64,000 bases of DNA from JBHYDC01 sp051861205 (lineage in GTDB: Bacteria; Pseudomonadota; Alphaproteobacteria; Rhizobiales; Pleomorphomonadaceae), in assembly GCA_051861205.1 (NCBI GenBank), contig JBHYDC010000007.1, positions 62,001 through 126,000 of the forward strand. Direction: 5' to 3'. The position numbers were made by a program, and so were the translations under genes. Under the pieces are notes generated by a model. It ran no database searches. It had not been told where the DNA came from and saw nothing but the letters and a program-made list of their open reading frames with translations. Shown in pieces: positions 50,225 through 59,378 of the stretch. The first letter of the stretch is position 1, and each line of letters starts with the position of its first letter.

Positions 50225-51109
50225 ATGAACGAGGAGCCACGGCGAGACACACGCGAGGCCGGCAACATTCTCGAAGTCGTCCGCACCTTGCGGCCAACCC
50301 TTCGCAAGTCCGACGCCAAGGTTGCGGGCGCCGTTCTCGCCGATCCTCATCGGGTTCTGAATGCAACCGTCAGCGACATCGCGGCCCTTGCCGGCGTCAG
50401 CGAACCCACCGTCATCCGCTTCGCGGCGGCTGTCGGATGCTCAGGCTTTAGGGACTTCAAGCTCCGGCTCGCCCAGAGCCTCGCCCTCGGCACGCCGGCT
50501 ACACATTCGGTTCTTTTGCAAACCGATACGCCCGAAGCCGTGGCGGAAAAGATTTTCGCCTATACCCTCACCAGCCTCGACTGGGCCCGAAACCGCCTCG
50601 ACGCTACCGCCCTTGCCCGCGCAACGGACTTGCTCGCCGCCGCCCGGTCCATCGAATTCTTCGGTTTTGGCGCCTCCGGGATCGTAGCGCGAGACGCCCA
50701 GCAGAAATTTCCGCTCTTCGGCGTCCCTTGCGGCGTCCAGCCCGATTCCCATCAGCAGTTGATGGTCGCCTCCATGATGACCCCGGACGACGTGGCTGTG
50801 GTAATCTCCAACACCGGTATGACTCGTTCGATCATCGAGGTCGCAGAGATCGCCCGGCAAAGCGGCGCCAAGGTCATCGGCCTCATCGGGCAGCACTCGC
50901 CGCTCGTCGCCGTTTGCGACGTGGCGATCCTGATCGAAACGCTGGACAACACAAACGTCTACACACCCACCACCTCGCGAATTGCGACGCTCGTCGTGGT
51001 GGACATCCTTTCGACCAGCGTCGCGCTGCGCCGGGACCCTTTGCACCAGCAGCGCATTTCGACGATGAAACAACGGTTGAAAGACTTCCGGACTACCAAA
51101 CTGTTATGA
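50225..51109 (+). CDS. MurR/RpiR-family transcriptional regulator
   Basis: A 294-residue regulator with an N-terminal RpiR helix-turn-helix (LRKSDAKVAGAVLADPHRVL, then TVSDIAALAGVSEPTVIRFA and AAVGCSGFRDFKLRLAQSLA) and a C-terminal SIS domain binding phosphosugars (SIEFFGFGASGIVARDAQQK, VAVVISNTGMTRSIIEVAEI, GAKVIGLIGQHSPLVAVCDV). HexR belongs to the same family. It follows the dehydrogenase-like gene by 10 bases. A phosphosugar made or used by the kinase or the isomerase is the likely effector, and the palindromes at 48485 and 48589 its likely sites. Confidence 0.9.
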   Translation: MNEEPRRDTREAGNILEVVRTLRPTLRKSDAKVAGAVLADPHRVLNATVSDIAALAGVSEPTVIRFAAAVGCSGFRDFKLRLAQSLALGTPATHSVLLQTDTPEAVAEKIFAYTLTSLDWARNRLDATALARATDLLAAARSIEFFGFGASGIVARDAQQKFPLFGVPCGVQPDSHQQLMVASMMTPDDVAVVISNTGMTRSIIEVAEIARQSGAKVIGLIGQHSPLVAVCDVAILIETLDNTNVYTPTTSRIATLVVVDILSTSVALRRDPLHQQRISTMKQRLKDFRTTKLL

Positions 51110-51387
51110 TGCATCGTTCATACGGTCATATCGAAGCCCAAATATCAATTGTGCCATGGCCTATGGGATGAAAGCCGATTGTATTCATTGTTGAGATAAG
51201 GATAATACGTGCTGGATTTCAAGGATTTATTGCTCATAAACTTGCTTGTGTGAATGACGCAATTAAGGACTAACCCTCTAAGGACGGTCCCCGGCTGGTT
51301 AGAAGCGGGCTAGTATCTGCATGCGATCTCGTCGGACGGCTCCGGGATGCGCATCCGTTGTTCTTTGACGGACCGGCGAGGGAATAG

Positions 51388-52470
51388 ATGGCCACCCCTA
51401 GCGAACGCGTCATTCATATCGTCGAGCGGCTCGGCCCGGGGGGCATCGAAACCCTGGTCCTTGATGCTCTGAGTGCCGGTTCCGGCGACGACCGGGTGTT
51501 CAGCTTGCAAGGTACGGCGGGCGAACTCACCGCAGCATGGCCTCGCCTGAAGGGGATCCAGCCACAGGTCGAAGGCTTTGGCAAAGAGCCCGGCTTTCAT
51601 CCCAGCCTCATTATATCATTGGCCCGGCGCCTGCGCGCACTCGCCCCCTCCGCCGTTTTCGTTCATCACATCGGCCCGCTTCTTTACGGCGGCGCGGCGG
51701 CCCGGCTTGCCGGAGTGCCCCGTCTCGTCCACGTCGAACACGACGCTTGGCATTACGACGAGCGCCGCCACCGCCAGCTCGCCCATGCGGCCGCCCGTTT
51801 TCTTCGCCCGCAAGTCGTCGCGGTGTCGGACACGGTCGCCGAGCGGGTCCGGTCTGTGATGGACGGCATCGCGGTGACCGTCATCCCTCCCGGCATCGAC
51901 ACCGCACGCTATACGCCCGCCGACCGGATCGACGCCCGCCGCCGTCTCGGCCTCGATCCGCTCGCGACGATCGTCGGGACCGCCGGCCGCCTCGTACCGG
52001 TGAAGGGCTTGGATACGCTCGTGAAAGCCCTCGGCCACCTGCCCCCGAGCGTGCACGCCGTCATCGTCGGCGACGGTCCGGAGCGCGACCGGCTGACGAT
52101 GCTCGGATCCGCCGGCGGCCTATCCCGGCGCCTGCACTTCCTCGGCCAACGTGACGACCTCGCCGCGATCTACCCCGCGTTCGACGTGTTCTGCCTGCCT
52201 TCGCTGGCCGAAGGCTTGCCGCGCAGCGTGCTTGAGGCGCAGGCCTGCGGGGTGCCCGTGGTGGCAAGCGCTGTCGGCAGCCTTGCCGAAGCGGTGGAAC
52301 CGGAGACCGGCAATCTCGTACCGCCGAATGATCCGGCCGCACTTGCCGCCGCGCTACTGCGCGCGATCGAACACCCCGGCAGCCCAAGCCGGATCCGGGG
52401 CTTCGTTGAGGCGCGCTTTGCCTTTACCGAGGTCGCTGCCCGCTATCGCACCTTGGCGGAGGCCGGCTGA
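51388..52470 (+). CDS. Glycosyltransferase, GT4 type
   Basis: A 360-residue GT-B glycosyltransferase. The N-terminal half binds the acceptor (IHIVERLGPGGIETLVLDAL). The C-terminal GT4 domain has VGTAGRLVPVKGLDTLVKAL, HAVIVGDGPERDRLTMLGSA, and the donor motif FCLPSLAEGLPRSVLEAQAC, GVPVVASAVGSLAE (E-x7-E). It opens the exopolysaccharide locus on the plus strand and its stop overlaps the next start by one base (TGATGG). No signal peptide or membrane helix is visible. Sugar specificity is unknown. Confidence 0.9.
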   Translation: MATPSERVIHIVERLGPGGIETLVLDALSAGSGDDRVFSLQGTAGELTAAWPRLKGIQPQVEGFGKEPGFHPSLIISLARRLRALAPSAVFVHHIGPLLYGGAAARLAGVPRLVHVEHDAWHYDERRHRQLAHAAARFLRPQVVAVSDTVAERVRSVMDGIAVTVIPPGIDTARYTPADRIDARRRLGLDPLATIVGTAGRLVPVKGLDTLVKALGHLPPSVHAVIVGDGPERDRLTMLGSAGGLSRRLHFLGQRDDLAAIYPAFDVFCLPSLAEGLPRSVLEAQACGVPVVASAVGSLAEAVEPETGNLVPPNDPAALAAALLRAIEHPGSPSRIRGFVEARFAFTEVAARYRTLAEAG

Positions 52471-53723
52471 TGGCTCAGGTCGTCTTTTGGATCGCGCTTG
52501 CGATCCTGATCCACCACCACGTCGTTTATCCCGCCATTCTCCGACGCGCCGCGAACGCGCGAATGGTCGCCGCGCAGGGAAAACCCCCGCGTCCGCTTGT
52601 GCGCGATGAATTGCCCACGGTCACTGTTGTGGTACCCGTCCATAACGAAGCTGGTGTCATCGCCGCCAAGATCGAAAACCTTGCCGCGCTTGATTACCCC
52701 GAGGACAGGTTGGCCGTAGCCATTGTCCTCGACGGCTGCACCGACGGCACCGAAGCCGCAGCAGCCGCAGCGCTCCAGCGGATCGGCTCCCCCGGCACGA
52801 TCCGGATCGAAGCGATCCGGCAGAACCGGGGCAAGGTTGCCGTGCTCAACGATCGAATCAGTGCGGCCCGAACCGACATCGTCATCCTCACCGACGCGTC
52901 CAATCTCGTCGAACCGAATGCGCTCCTGTGTATCGCCGCCCATTTCGCAAACCCCGCAATCGGCGTCGTCGCGGGCCGGTATGAGCCATGGCCGCAGGCC
53001 GGCAATGGTGAGCGAGCCTATTGGGCGCACCAGACTCGGGTCAAAGCCCGCGAAGCCGCGCTTGCGGCACCGATGGGTGTTCACGGCGCCTTCTATGCCA
53101 TCCGGAAAAGCGCTTTTGAGCCTCTCCCGCTCGACACCATCAACGACGATTTCTTGCTGCCGATGGCGATCGTCGCGAAGGGCTACCGCGCGATTTACGA
53201 TTGGAATCTCGTTGTCCGCGAACTCGAACCCAGCCGAACCGGCCACGAGTTCCGCCGCCGCGTCCGGATCGGGGCCGGCAATCTCCAGCAAGTCCTCAGG
53301 CTTTGGCCGCTGGCCGATCCGAGGCGCGGCTGGCTCGCTTTCATCTTCGTGTCCGGCAAAGGCCTGCGCGCCTTCCTTCCGGCCGTTCTCGCGCTTTTGT
53401 TCACGGCGACAGCGGTGCTGGCGCTGTCTAGCGCTGATCCAGTGTTTGCGGCGTTGTTTGGCGCTCAAATTTCGGCGCTCACGATTGCTGCGATCGGCTC
53501 GATCGGCGGGTCCACAATTCTACCACCGCCGCTTTCGTGGATCGCCTATGCGGTTAACGCTTATGTTGCCGGCGCGGTGGGATCCATCGCCCTAGTTACC
53601 GGTTTGGGCGGGGGCGTATGGCGCTTTTCGGCGGCGGGAAAGGCTGCAGGCCATCGGCCGCTTACGGTTCCCCGCGCCGCGCCGAACCGAAGGCAGCGGG
53701 ATCCGCCAGACCCGCGACGCTGA
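52470..53723 (+). CDS. Membrane glycosyltransferase, GT2 type
   Basis: A 417-residue processive-type GT2. An N-terminal membrane helix (VVFWIALAILIHHHVVYPAI) precedes the GT-A domain: TVTVVVPVHNEAGVIAAKIE, VAIVLDGCTDGTEAAAAAAL, a D-A-S metal site in DIVILTDASNLVEPNA, and INDDFLLPMAIVAKG (acceptor ED-like). Several C-terminal helices (FLPAVLALLFTATAVLAL onward) follow. It should polymerise or extend sugars at the inner membrane. The C-terminal Arg/Pro-rich tail overlaps nothing important. It is tightly coupled to the GT4 gene. Confidence 0.9.
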   Translation: MAQVVFWIALAILIHHHVVYPAILRRAANARMVAAQGKPPRPLVRDELPTVTVVVPVHNEAGVIAAKIENLAALDYPEDRLAVAIVLDGCTDGTEAAAAAALQRIGSPGTIRIEAIRQNRGKVAVLNDRISAARTDIVILTDASNLVEPNALLCIAAHFANPAIGVVAGRYEPWPQAGNGERAYWAHQTRVKAREAALAAPMGVHGAFYAIRKSAFEPLPLDTINDDFLLPMAIVAKGYRAIYDWNLVVRELEPSRTGHEFRRRVRIGAGNLQQVLRLWPLADPRRGWLAFIFVSGKGLRAFLPAVLALLFTATAVLALSSADPVFAALFGAQISALTIAAIGSIGGSTILPPPLSWIAYAVNAYVAGAVGSIALVTGLGGGVWRFSAAGKAAGHRPLTVPRAAPNRRQRDPPDPRR

Positions 53724-53869
53724 GGGTCTTCGAAGGTTTTCCTTCGACCTGCCGGAATAAACACATCGAGCCCATCGATATCGACAGGCTCGATGCACCG
53801 CTCGACGCACCGAAGATGATGCAGGTTCGTGTTCCCTATCCAGTCGATTTCGATATGTGGAGTATTGCG

Positions 53870-54550
53870 ATGCCGACTAAAGCGGATTCCTCCAGCGCGG
53901 CAAGTTCAGAGCTTGGCCATGTCCAGTGCCCTGCCGGCTCGGTGGCATCGTCCAGTCAGGCGCGCGCAGCCTATGTCTGGGTGAAGCGGATATTGGACTT
54001 AGTCATCGTGCTCATCACAGCGCCGGCAGTCCTTCTTGTGCTCGCTCTAGCGGCTATGACGATCCTCTTGGCGATGGGAAGGCCGATCCTTTTCATCCAG
54101 GAACGCGTCGGCTACGGCGGCCGCATTTTCCGCATGATGAAGCTGCGGACGATGGCCCCGCGCGACATAGCCCGGGCGACGGCGACGGAGAGCGCGGATC
54201 CTCGCATCACGCCGCTCGGCCGTTTCCTGCGCCATTCGCATATCGATGAGCTGCCGCAGCTCTGGAATGTCTTGCGGGGCGACATGACGCTGATCGGTCC
54301 GCGCCCCGAACAACCGCACCTCGTCGACTATTACCGCAGCCAGATCCCGCGCTACGATCTTCGCCATACGGTGCAGCCTGGTTTGTCCGGCTGGTCTCAG
54401 GTTTGCTACGGCTATGCCGCCAACCTCGCCGAGACGGAAAAGAAGTTCACCTACGACCTCCACTACGTCGAGAACTTCGGCCCCAAGATCGACCTCGTGA
54501 TCCTCGCCCGCACCATAACGATCTTCATGGATCCGAACTACGTCCGCTAA
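53870..54550 (+). CDS. Sugar-phosphate (undecaprenyl-linked) transferase
   Basis: A 226-residue initiating transferase of the bacterial sugar transferase family, which moves a sugar-1-phosphate to undecaprenyl phosphate. The N-terminal membrane helix (KRILDLVIVLITAPAVLLVL) is followed by the cytoplasmic catalytic domain: ERVGYGGRIFRMMKLRTMAP, LRHSHIDELPQLWNVLRGDM, TLIGPRPEQPHLVDYY, and QPGLSGWSQVCYGYAAN. It lacks the large N-terminal membrane part of WbaP-type enzymes. ATG 53870 is chosen for its GGAG; earlier in-frame ATGs at 53816 and 53819 are alternatives. Confidence 0.9.
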   Translation: MPTKADSSSAASSELGHVQCPAGSVASSSQARAAYVWVKRILDLVIVLITAPAVLLVLALAAMTILLAMGRPILFIQERVGYGGRIFRMMKLRTMAPRDIARATATESADPRITPLGRFLRHSHIDELPQLWNVLRGDMTLIGPRPEQPHLVDYYRSQIPRYDLRHTVQPGLSGWSQVCYGYAANLAETEKKFTYDLHYVENFGPKIDLVILARTITIFMDPNYVR

Positions 54551-54582
54551 CTCCGGCCGTTGTCACCCGCCCGCGAGGTACC

Positions 54583-56577
54583 ATGGCCGGCTTCATGCCA
54601 CGAACCGCTATCGCCTTCATCCTGGCCACGCTGGCACTTACGCCGACTGCCCCCAACGCAGCGCCGAAGGCGGGCGCCGTGTCCGCTGTTTGGGCCAATG
54701 ACGGCGGCGACAAGGTGACACGCGACGAGGTGCGGGCGCACCAAGGCCGGGACGTCAGGAACAGCATCTGGGATGGGGCCGGCATTCGCCTCTTTGGCGC
54801 CCGCAACGAGATTGTCAGCTTCAATCTCATCCTGGAAGCAGCCGACAGGCCGGCACCCGATGTGTCCGTCGTGATCTCGGACCTTACCGGGCCAAATGGT
54901 TCGACCATTCACTCAAGCCCATCACCAACACCGGATGGCGTTTTCACCTGGGTCGACCGGAACATCGAGCTTTTCCTCGTTCGCTATCTCCAGATTCGCG
55001 GGCTCAGCGCGGTGTCCTACGAGACCTATGACGAGCGGCATATTCCAATCCGCCTGCGCCGCCCAAGCCCCAACGGCAGCGCCGGCAAAGACGGTGAAGG
55101 CGGCTGGACCGACCGTCCGGACCACGACCGCTTCTATCCGGAGATCGCCGTTCCCCTGGAACTCAGCCCGGAATTCCAGATTGCGAGCGGCGAAAATCAG
55201 AGTATCTGGGCCGATATCGCCATTCCCAAATCCAGTCCGCCCGGCCTTTACAGCGGCACCCTCATCGTCCGGGAACGCGGCGTCACCGGCTATGAAATCC
55301 CCGTCGCACTCACCGTCAGGTCATTTGCCTTGCCGGATGTGCCGGCATCGAAAACCGCCGTCGCGACCAGCTACGCGGAAGTCGCCCGGCGCTACACCGG
55401 AAACGCGCAGCCATCGCCCGGATCGCCGGCCGACCGTCTCGCCCGCAAGGTGATGAACCGCCAGTTCATGCTCGCCCACCGCCACGGCATCGCCCTGATC
55501 GACGACAACGGCGGCGCGGTGGAGTGGCTTCAAACCCGCCCGCGTCCGGACTGGATACCGCGCCTCGACGGCACGCTCTTCACGGCCGCCAACGGCTATT
55601 CCGGCCCCGGTGAAGGCATCGGCAACGGCGTCTTTTCGGTCGGAACCTATGGCGCTTGGCAGAGCTGGTGGGGCGACCCGCCGTCCAGGGCTGCCGTGTG
55701 GCGCGCGACCGACGCGTGGGAACAGTGGTTCGCGGCAAACGCCCCCGAAGCCGAGCGCTTTCTCTACATTTCCGACGAGTCCGACGATTACGCACAGACC
55801 GAGGAATGGGCGAACTGGCTGAAATCAAACCCCGGCCCCGGCCATGCCCTGAAATCCTTCGCGACCGTACCGCTGGCCGTCGCCGCCCGCGAAATACCCT
55901 CCCTTGATATCGCCGCGAGCACGCTCTCTCTCGGTGATCCCAGGGCTTGGCAAAGTGCACTCGATGCATGGCGGGGTGCCGGCAAGTCGCTACACCTCTA
56001 CAATGGTCAGCGCCCGGCCTCCGGCAGCTTCGCGACCGAGGATGACGGCGTTGCGCTACGGGAACTCGCCTGGGGGCAGGAGAAGAAAGGCATCGACCGC
56101 TGGTTTTATTGGAACGCCACCTATTACGACGACTACCAAGGCGGGCGCGGCGAGACCAACGTCTTCCAAACCGCGCAAACCTTCGGCGGCCAGACCGAGA
56201 TGGATCCCGTCCTCGGCCTAACCGGCTGGAACGCCAGCAACGGCGACGGCGTGTTGTTCTATCCGGGTACCGACGCGGTTTTCCCCAGCGAATCCTACGG
56301 TCTTGCCGGGCCGATCGCATCGCTGCGCCTGAAGCACTGGCGGCGCGGGATCCATGATGTCGCCTATATCCATATTGCCCGGTCGGTGAACCCGGACGCC
56401 GTTGCTGCCATTATTGAGCGCATGGTGCCCAAAGTGCTCTGGGAAACCGGCGTCGGTGATCCCTCGGATCCGACCTGGGTCCACGCTCCGATCAGTTGGA
56501 GCACCGACCCGGACGATTGGGAAGCGGCGCGCGCGGAACTCGCCGATATCATCGAGCGATCCGGCGGAACCCAATGA
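54583..56577 (+). CDS. DUF4091 secreted protein (glycoside-hydrolase-like)
   Basis: A 664-residue protein with a signal peptide (MPRTAIAFILATLALTPTAP, then NAAPKAG). The N-terminal beta-rich half (about 30-250; for example ARNEIVSFNLILEAADRPAP) resembles the immunoglobulin-like domain found before DUF4091. The C-terminal part is a TIM-barrel-like region ending with the DUF4091 mark SLRLKHWRRGIHDVAYIHIA. Acidic clusters such as LYISDESDDYAQTEEWANWL could be catalytic, but no family mechanism is established. GAGG precedes the ATG and the gene overlaps the next start. Likely it trims or modifies the exopolysaccharide in the periplasm. Confidence 0.8.
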   Translation: MAGFMPRTAIAFILATLALTPTAPNAAPKAGAVSAVWANDGGDKVTRDEVRAHQGRDVRNSIWDGAGIRLFGARNEIVSFNLILEAADRPAPDVSVVISDLTGPNGSTIHSSPSPTPDGVFTWVDRNIELFLVRYLQIRGLSAVSYETYDERHIPIRLRRPSPNGSAGKDGEGGWTDRPDHDRFYPEIAVPLELSPEFQIASGENQSIWADIAIPKSSPPGLYSGTLIVRERGVTGYEIPVALTVRSFALPDVPASKTAVATSYAEVARRYTGNAQPSPGSPADRLARKVMNRQFMLAHRHGIALIDDNGGAVEWLQTRPRPDWIPRLDGTLFTAANGYSGPGEGIGNGVFSVGTYGAWQSWWGDPPSRAAVWRATDAWEQWFAANAPEAERFLYISDESDDYAQTEEWANWLKSNPGPGHALKSFATVPLAVAAREIPSLDIAASTLSLGDPRAWQSALDAWRGAGKSLHLYNGQRPASGSFATEDDGVALRELAWGQEKKGIDRWFYWNATYYDDYQGGRGETNVFQTAQTFGGQTEMDPVLGLTGWNASNGDGVLFYPGTDAVFPSESYGLAGPIASLRLKHWRRGIHDVAYIHIARSVNPDAVAAIIERMVPKVLWETGVGDPSDPTWVHAPISWSTDPDDWEAARAELADIIERSGGTQ

Positions 56578-57248
56578 CGACAAGCCGCCTCCACCGCCTC
56601 GCCGCACCGCCCTCCGTGCTCGCCAAGCGCGACACCATCGAAGCAGCGGCAAGGCGGAACGGCCTGACCTTCGGCCGCGTGCTCAACGTCGGCTCGAAAA
56701 ACATTCGGATCGGTGACACGTGTGTCAATCTCGACATTGCCCCCGGTCCGGGCGTCGACATCGTCGGTGATGCTCACGACCTCGCCGCCCGCTTCGGCCG
56801 AAACGCTTTCGACAGCGTGGTTCTCTCCGCCGTACTGCAATACTGCCGGGATCCCAGGCGCGTTATCACTGAGGCGGCCGGCGTGCTGACACCCGGCGGT
56901 TGGCTCGTGATCGACGCACCCTACCTCCAGCCCAATTGCTATGACGGCGCGGATCTCTGGCGCTTCACCGCCGACGGTCTCGCCTTTTTGTGCGAGCCGG
57001 ATTTCGAAATCGTCGACCTCACCGTCTCGATCGCGACTGGCCCTGCTATCGCCTACATCGCGCAAACAGCAGCCCGCCGAACCAAACGCCGCAGCCTCGC
57101 CCTTATCCTCGGCTGGACCGTAAGCTTGGCACTTTGGCCGCTCCGCTTCTTGCCGATGACCGACCCCGGAACCGCCGGCGCTTTCCTCCTGGTCGCCCGC
57201 AAACGCACTGTCCCCATGCTGAACGCCATTGACCAGGAGCCGCCCTGA
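56574..57248 (+). CDS. SAM-dependent methyltransferase
   Basis: A 224-residue class I methyltransferase. The SAM-binding loop is FGRVLNVGSKNIRIGDTCVN, then LDIAPGPGVDIVGDAHDLAA. The acidic motif is DSVVLSAVLQYCRDPRRVIT and motif III is GVLTPGGWLVIDAPYLQP. A hydrophobic segment (SLALILGWTVSLALWPLRFL) near the end could anchor it to the membrane. Its ATG overlaps the DUF4091 stop codon (ATGA) and it overlaps the next glycosyltransferase by one base. A role in methylating the polysaccharide or its lipid-linked precursor is inferred. Confidence 0.85.
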   Translation: MTTSRLHRLAAPPSVLAKRDTIEAAARRNGLTFGRVLNVGSKNIRIGDTCVNLDIAPGPGVDIVGDAHDLAARFGRNAFDSVVLSAVLQYCRDPRRVITEAAGVLTPGGWLVIDAPYLQPNCYDGADLWRFTADGLAFLCEPDFEIVDLTVSIATGPAIAYIAQTAARRTKRRSLALILGWTVSLALWPLRFLPMTDPGTAGAFLLVARKRTVPMLNAIDQEPP

Positions 57249-58366
57249 TGGCCGCCGAACTGATCGTGTTCGGCGAGGACTGGGGCCGCTTGCCAAGCTC
57301 AACCCAGCACCTCGTCCGGCATCTTGCGAAGGACCGACCGGTGCTTTGGGTCAACTCTATCGGCCTGCGCCGTCCCCGCCTCGACCGCGCCGACCTCGCC
57401 CGTCTCTGGTCGAAGCTATGGCAGCGCCTTGCGCCACCGCCGCCCCGCATCTCGGCGCCGCCGAACATCAGGATCCTCGCTCCGCTCGCGCTGCCGTTTC
57501 CTGGAAGCGCGACGGCTCGAACCATCAATGGCTTTGGTCTTGGCACTCAAATCCGCCGCCGCCTTGAGGCGAGGGATCGGCAACCCATCCTTTGGACGTC
57601 GCTACCCTCGGCCATTCCGGTCATCGGTCATTGCGGCGAGGCGGCCGTGGTCTACTATTGCGGCGATGATTTCGGGGCCTTGTCCGGCGTGGATCATGCG
57701 CCCGTCCTCGCTCTCGAACGCGAACTCGTTGCCCGCGCCGATCTCATCATCGCCGCAAGCCCTGCACTCGCCGCCAAGTTTCCAGCGGATAAGACGCTGC
57801 TTGTCCAACACGGTGTTGATGTCGGGCTCTTTGCCGGCCCTGCGCCAAGGCCGGAGGATCTGCCGGCAGCACGGCCGGTGGCCGGCTTCTATGGCTCGAT
57901 TTCCGATTGGCTGGATCTTCCGCTGCTTGCCGCCACCGCCAAAGCGCGCGCAGATTGGGACTTCGTCATGATTGGCCCGATCCGCACCGATATCAGGTCG
58001 CTCGAAGGCCTGGAGAATGTGACGCTGCTCGGTCCCCGCCCGCATGAGGCTCTGCCCGGCTACGTCCAGCATTGGACGGTTTCTCTGCTTCCCTTCCGCG
58101 ACAACGCCCAGATCCGCGCCTGCAACCCCCTGAAGCTGCGCGAATATCTGGCGGCCGGCACGCCCATCGTCTCAACCGACTTTCCCGCCCTCGACGGTTA
58201 CCGCGACCTCGTCGAAGTCGCATCCACCGCCAATTTTGCCGCAGCCCTCGACGATGCCGCCGCCGATACAGCGCGAAACGGCGATCGACAGGCCCGTATC
58301 GTCGGCGAAAGCTGGGAAGCCCGCGCCGCGATTATCGCATCCGCACTCGATAAATTAGCCGGCTAA
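57248..58366 (+). CDS. Glycosyltransferase, GT-B fold
   Basis: A 372-residue glycosyltransferase. The N-terminal half carries IVFGEDWGRLPSSTQHLVRH; the C-terminal half has VAGFYGSISDWLDLPLLAAT, DFVMIGPIRTDIRSLEGLEN, VTLLGPRPHEALPGYVQHWT and the donor site ACNPLKLREYLAAGTPIVST. The last pattern (P-L-K-L-x-E-Y-L-A-x-G-x-P-I-V) resembles GT1/GT4 enzymes of exopolysaccharide loci such as GumK-like or YceM-like proteins. It starts at ATG 57248 inside TGATGG. Its last 12 bases overlap the end of the converging deacetylase gene. Confidence 0.88.
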   Translation: MAAELIVFGEDWGRLPSSTQHLVRHLAKDRPVLWVNSIGLRRPRLDRADLARLWSKLWQRLAPPPPRISAPPNIRILAPLALPFPGSATARTINGFGLGTQIRRRLEARDRQPILWTSLPSAIPVIGHCGEAAVVYYCGDDFGALSGVDHAPVLALERELVARADLIIAASPALAAKFPADKTLLVQHGVDVGLFAGPAPRPEDLPAARPVAGFYGSISDWLDLPLLAATAKARADWDFVMIGPIRTDIRSLEGLENVTLLGPRPHEALPGYVQHWTVSLLPFRDNAQIRACNPLKLREYLAAGTPIVSTDFPALDGYRDLVEVASTANFAAALDDAAADTARNGDRQARIVGESWEARAAIIASALDKLAG

Positions 58367-59365
58367 TTTTTGTTTGACGACTTGCCGGGAGCTGGCCCGC
58401 ACACGCCGCCATTGGTCGCCAATCCCGCAAAGCTCCGCCTCGAAAGCAAGTTCCGACATGTGCTCTCCGTCTAAAAGCCGGGGCAGCATCATGGGGTCAT
58501 ATCCTGGAAACGCGATGCCTGGGCGAAGTGTTGTCGCACTGGCGATCCCAAGATGGGAAAGCGTCGCGCCCACCCCCGGTGCGGTCTCACCGCTCGGATA
58601 GCAAAAGTGCCGGAACGTCTCCGGGCGCCGGCCGAGCACCTTTGCGAGCACGCCCCGGTTCTGCGCAATCTCGTCCGCCACCGCCACCGGTTCGAACCCA
58701 TGCAGGCTGTGATTGTGGGTATGTAGCTCCACCGCAAACCCATCCTGCGCAGCGGCAGCCAGTTCTGCCTGTGTCATCGGATCGAACACCCGGTTTTTCA
58801 AGTAAGGCCCTGGATCCACGCCGATGGCTTCGGCAAAGGCGAGAGCAGCCGACAGCCGCTCCTCCCGCCCGGTCGCAAGATCCGTTGCCGCTGCGTAGAG
58901 GCGCTCAGCGTCCGCAAGTAAGGGGCCAGGCCGATGGATCGCGCGAATGTAACGCGCCATCACATGCGGCACCGGCAATCCGGCAGCCAAATTTCCCGTA
59001 TCGCAGTAGATCGTCGCCGGCATATCCAGCGCTTTGAGCGCCGGCAACATGTCCGCGAAGCTGCTGTACCACGCGTCATCCATCGTGATCACCACGGGGT
59101 CCTCCGGCAGCGGAGCATCTCCGGCCAGCCCCCGCACGGCATCGTCGAGCGATATCACCGTCCACTCCCACCGCTTCAGGAGAGCGAGCCGCGCGCGGAA
59201 GGTTTCGGCCAGCATGAACATGGAATCGCCGGAAAACCCGTCCTGGCCGCGCCAGATCCCGTGGTAGCAGAGGATCCGAACGCCGCGCCGTGCCAACCGG
59301 CGCGACAGCCCGAATCCACCCCCTACCCTCATCGCACCCAGCAGGGCCGCCCGCGCTTCGACCAT
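58355..59365 (-). CDS. Polysaccharide deacetylase (CE4/NodB)
   Basis: A 336-residue NodB-fold protein. RGVRILCYHGIWRG opens the domain; the metal-binding Asp pair is in PVVITMDDAWYSSFADMLPA (with Trp in place of the usual Gly), and the H-x3-H site is in VELHTHNHSLHGFEPV. HFCYPSGETAPGVGATLSHL is the R/Y-P motif. It removes acetyl groups from a polysaccharide or its intermediate. ATG 59365 is supported by AAAGGA. It converges with the preceding glycosyltransferase and its 3' end lies 12 bases inside that gene. It is followed upstream by a Wzz-like gene. Confidence 0.88.
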   Translation of the reverse strand: MVEARAALLGAMRVGGGFGLSRRLARRGVRILCYHGIWRGQDGFSGDSMFMLAETFRARLALLKRWEWTVISLDDAVRGLAGDAPLPEDPVVITMDDAWYSSFADMLPALKALDMPATIYCDTGNLAAGLPVPHVMARYIRAIHRPGPLLADAERLYAAATDLATGREERLSAALAFAEAIGVDPGPYLKNRVFDPMTQAELAAAAQDGFAVELHTHNHSLHGFEPVAVADEIAQNRGVLAKVLGRRPETFRHFCYPSGETAPGVGATLSHLGIASATTLRPGIAFPGYDPMMLPRLLDGEHMSELAFEAELCGIGDQWRRVRASSRQVVKQKLAG

Positions 59366-59378
59366 TCCTTTGCCTCGT

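Noticed and set aside
51110..51387. Possible terminator or small RNA between the RpiR gene and the polysaccharide locus
   Set aside because: CTAACC and GGTTAG near 51270-51301 could pair, but the loop is about 20 bases and no T run follows.
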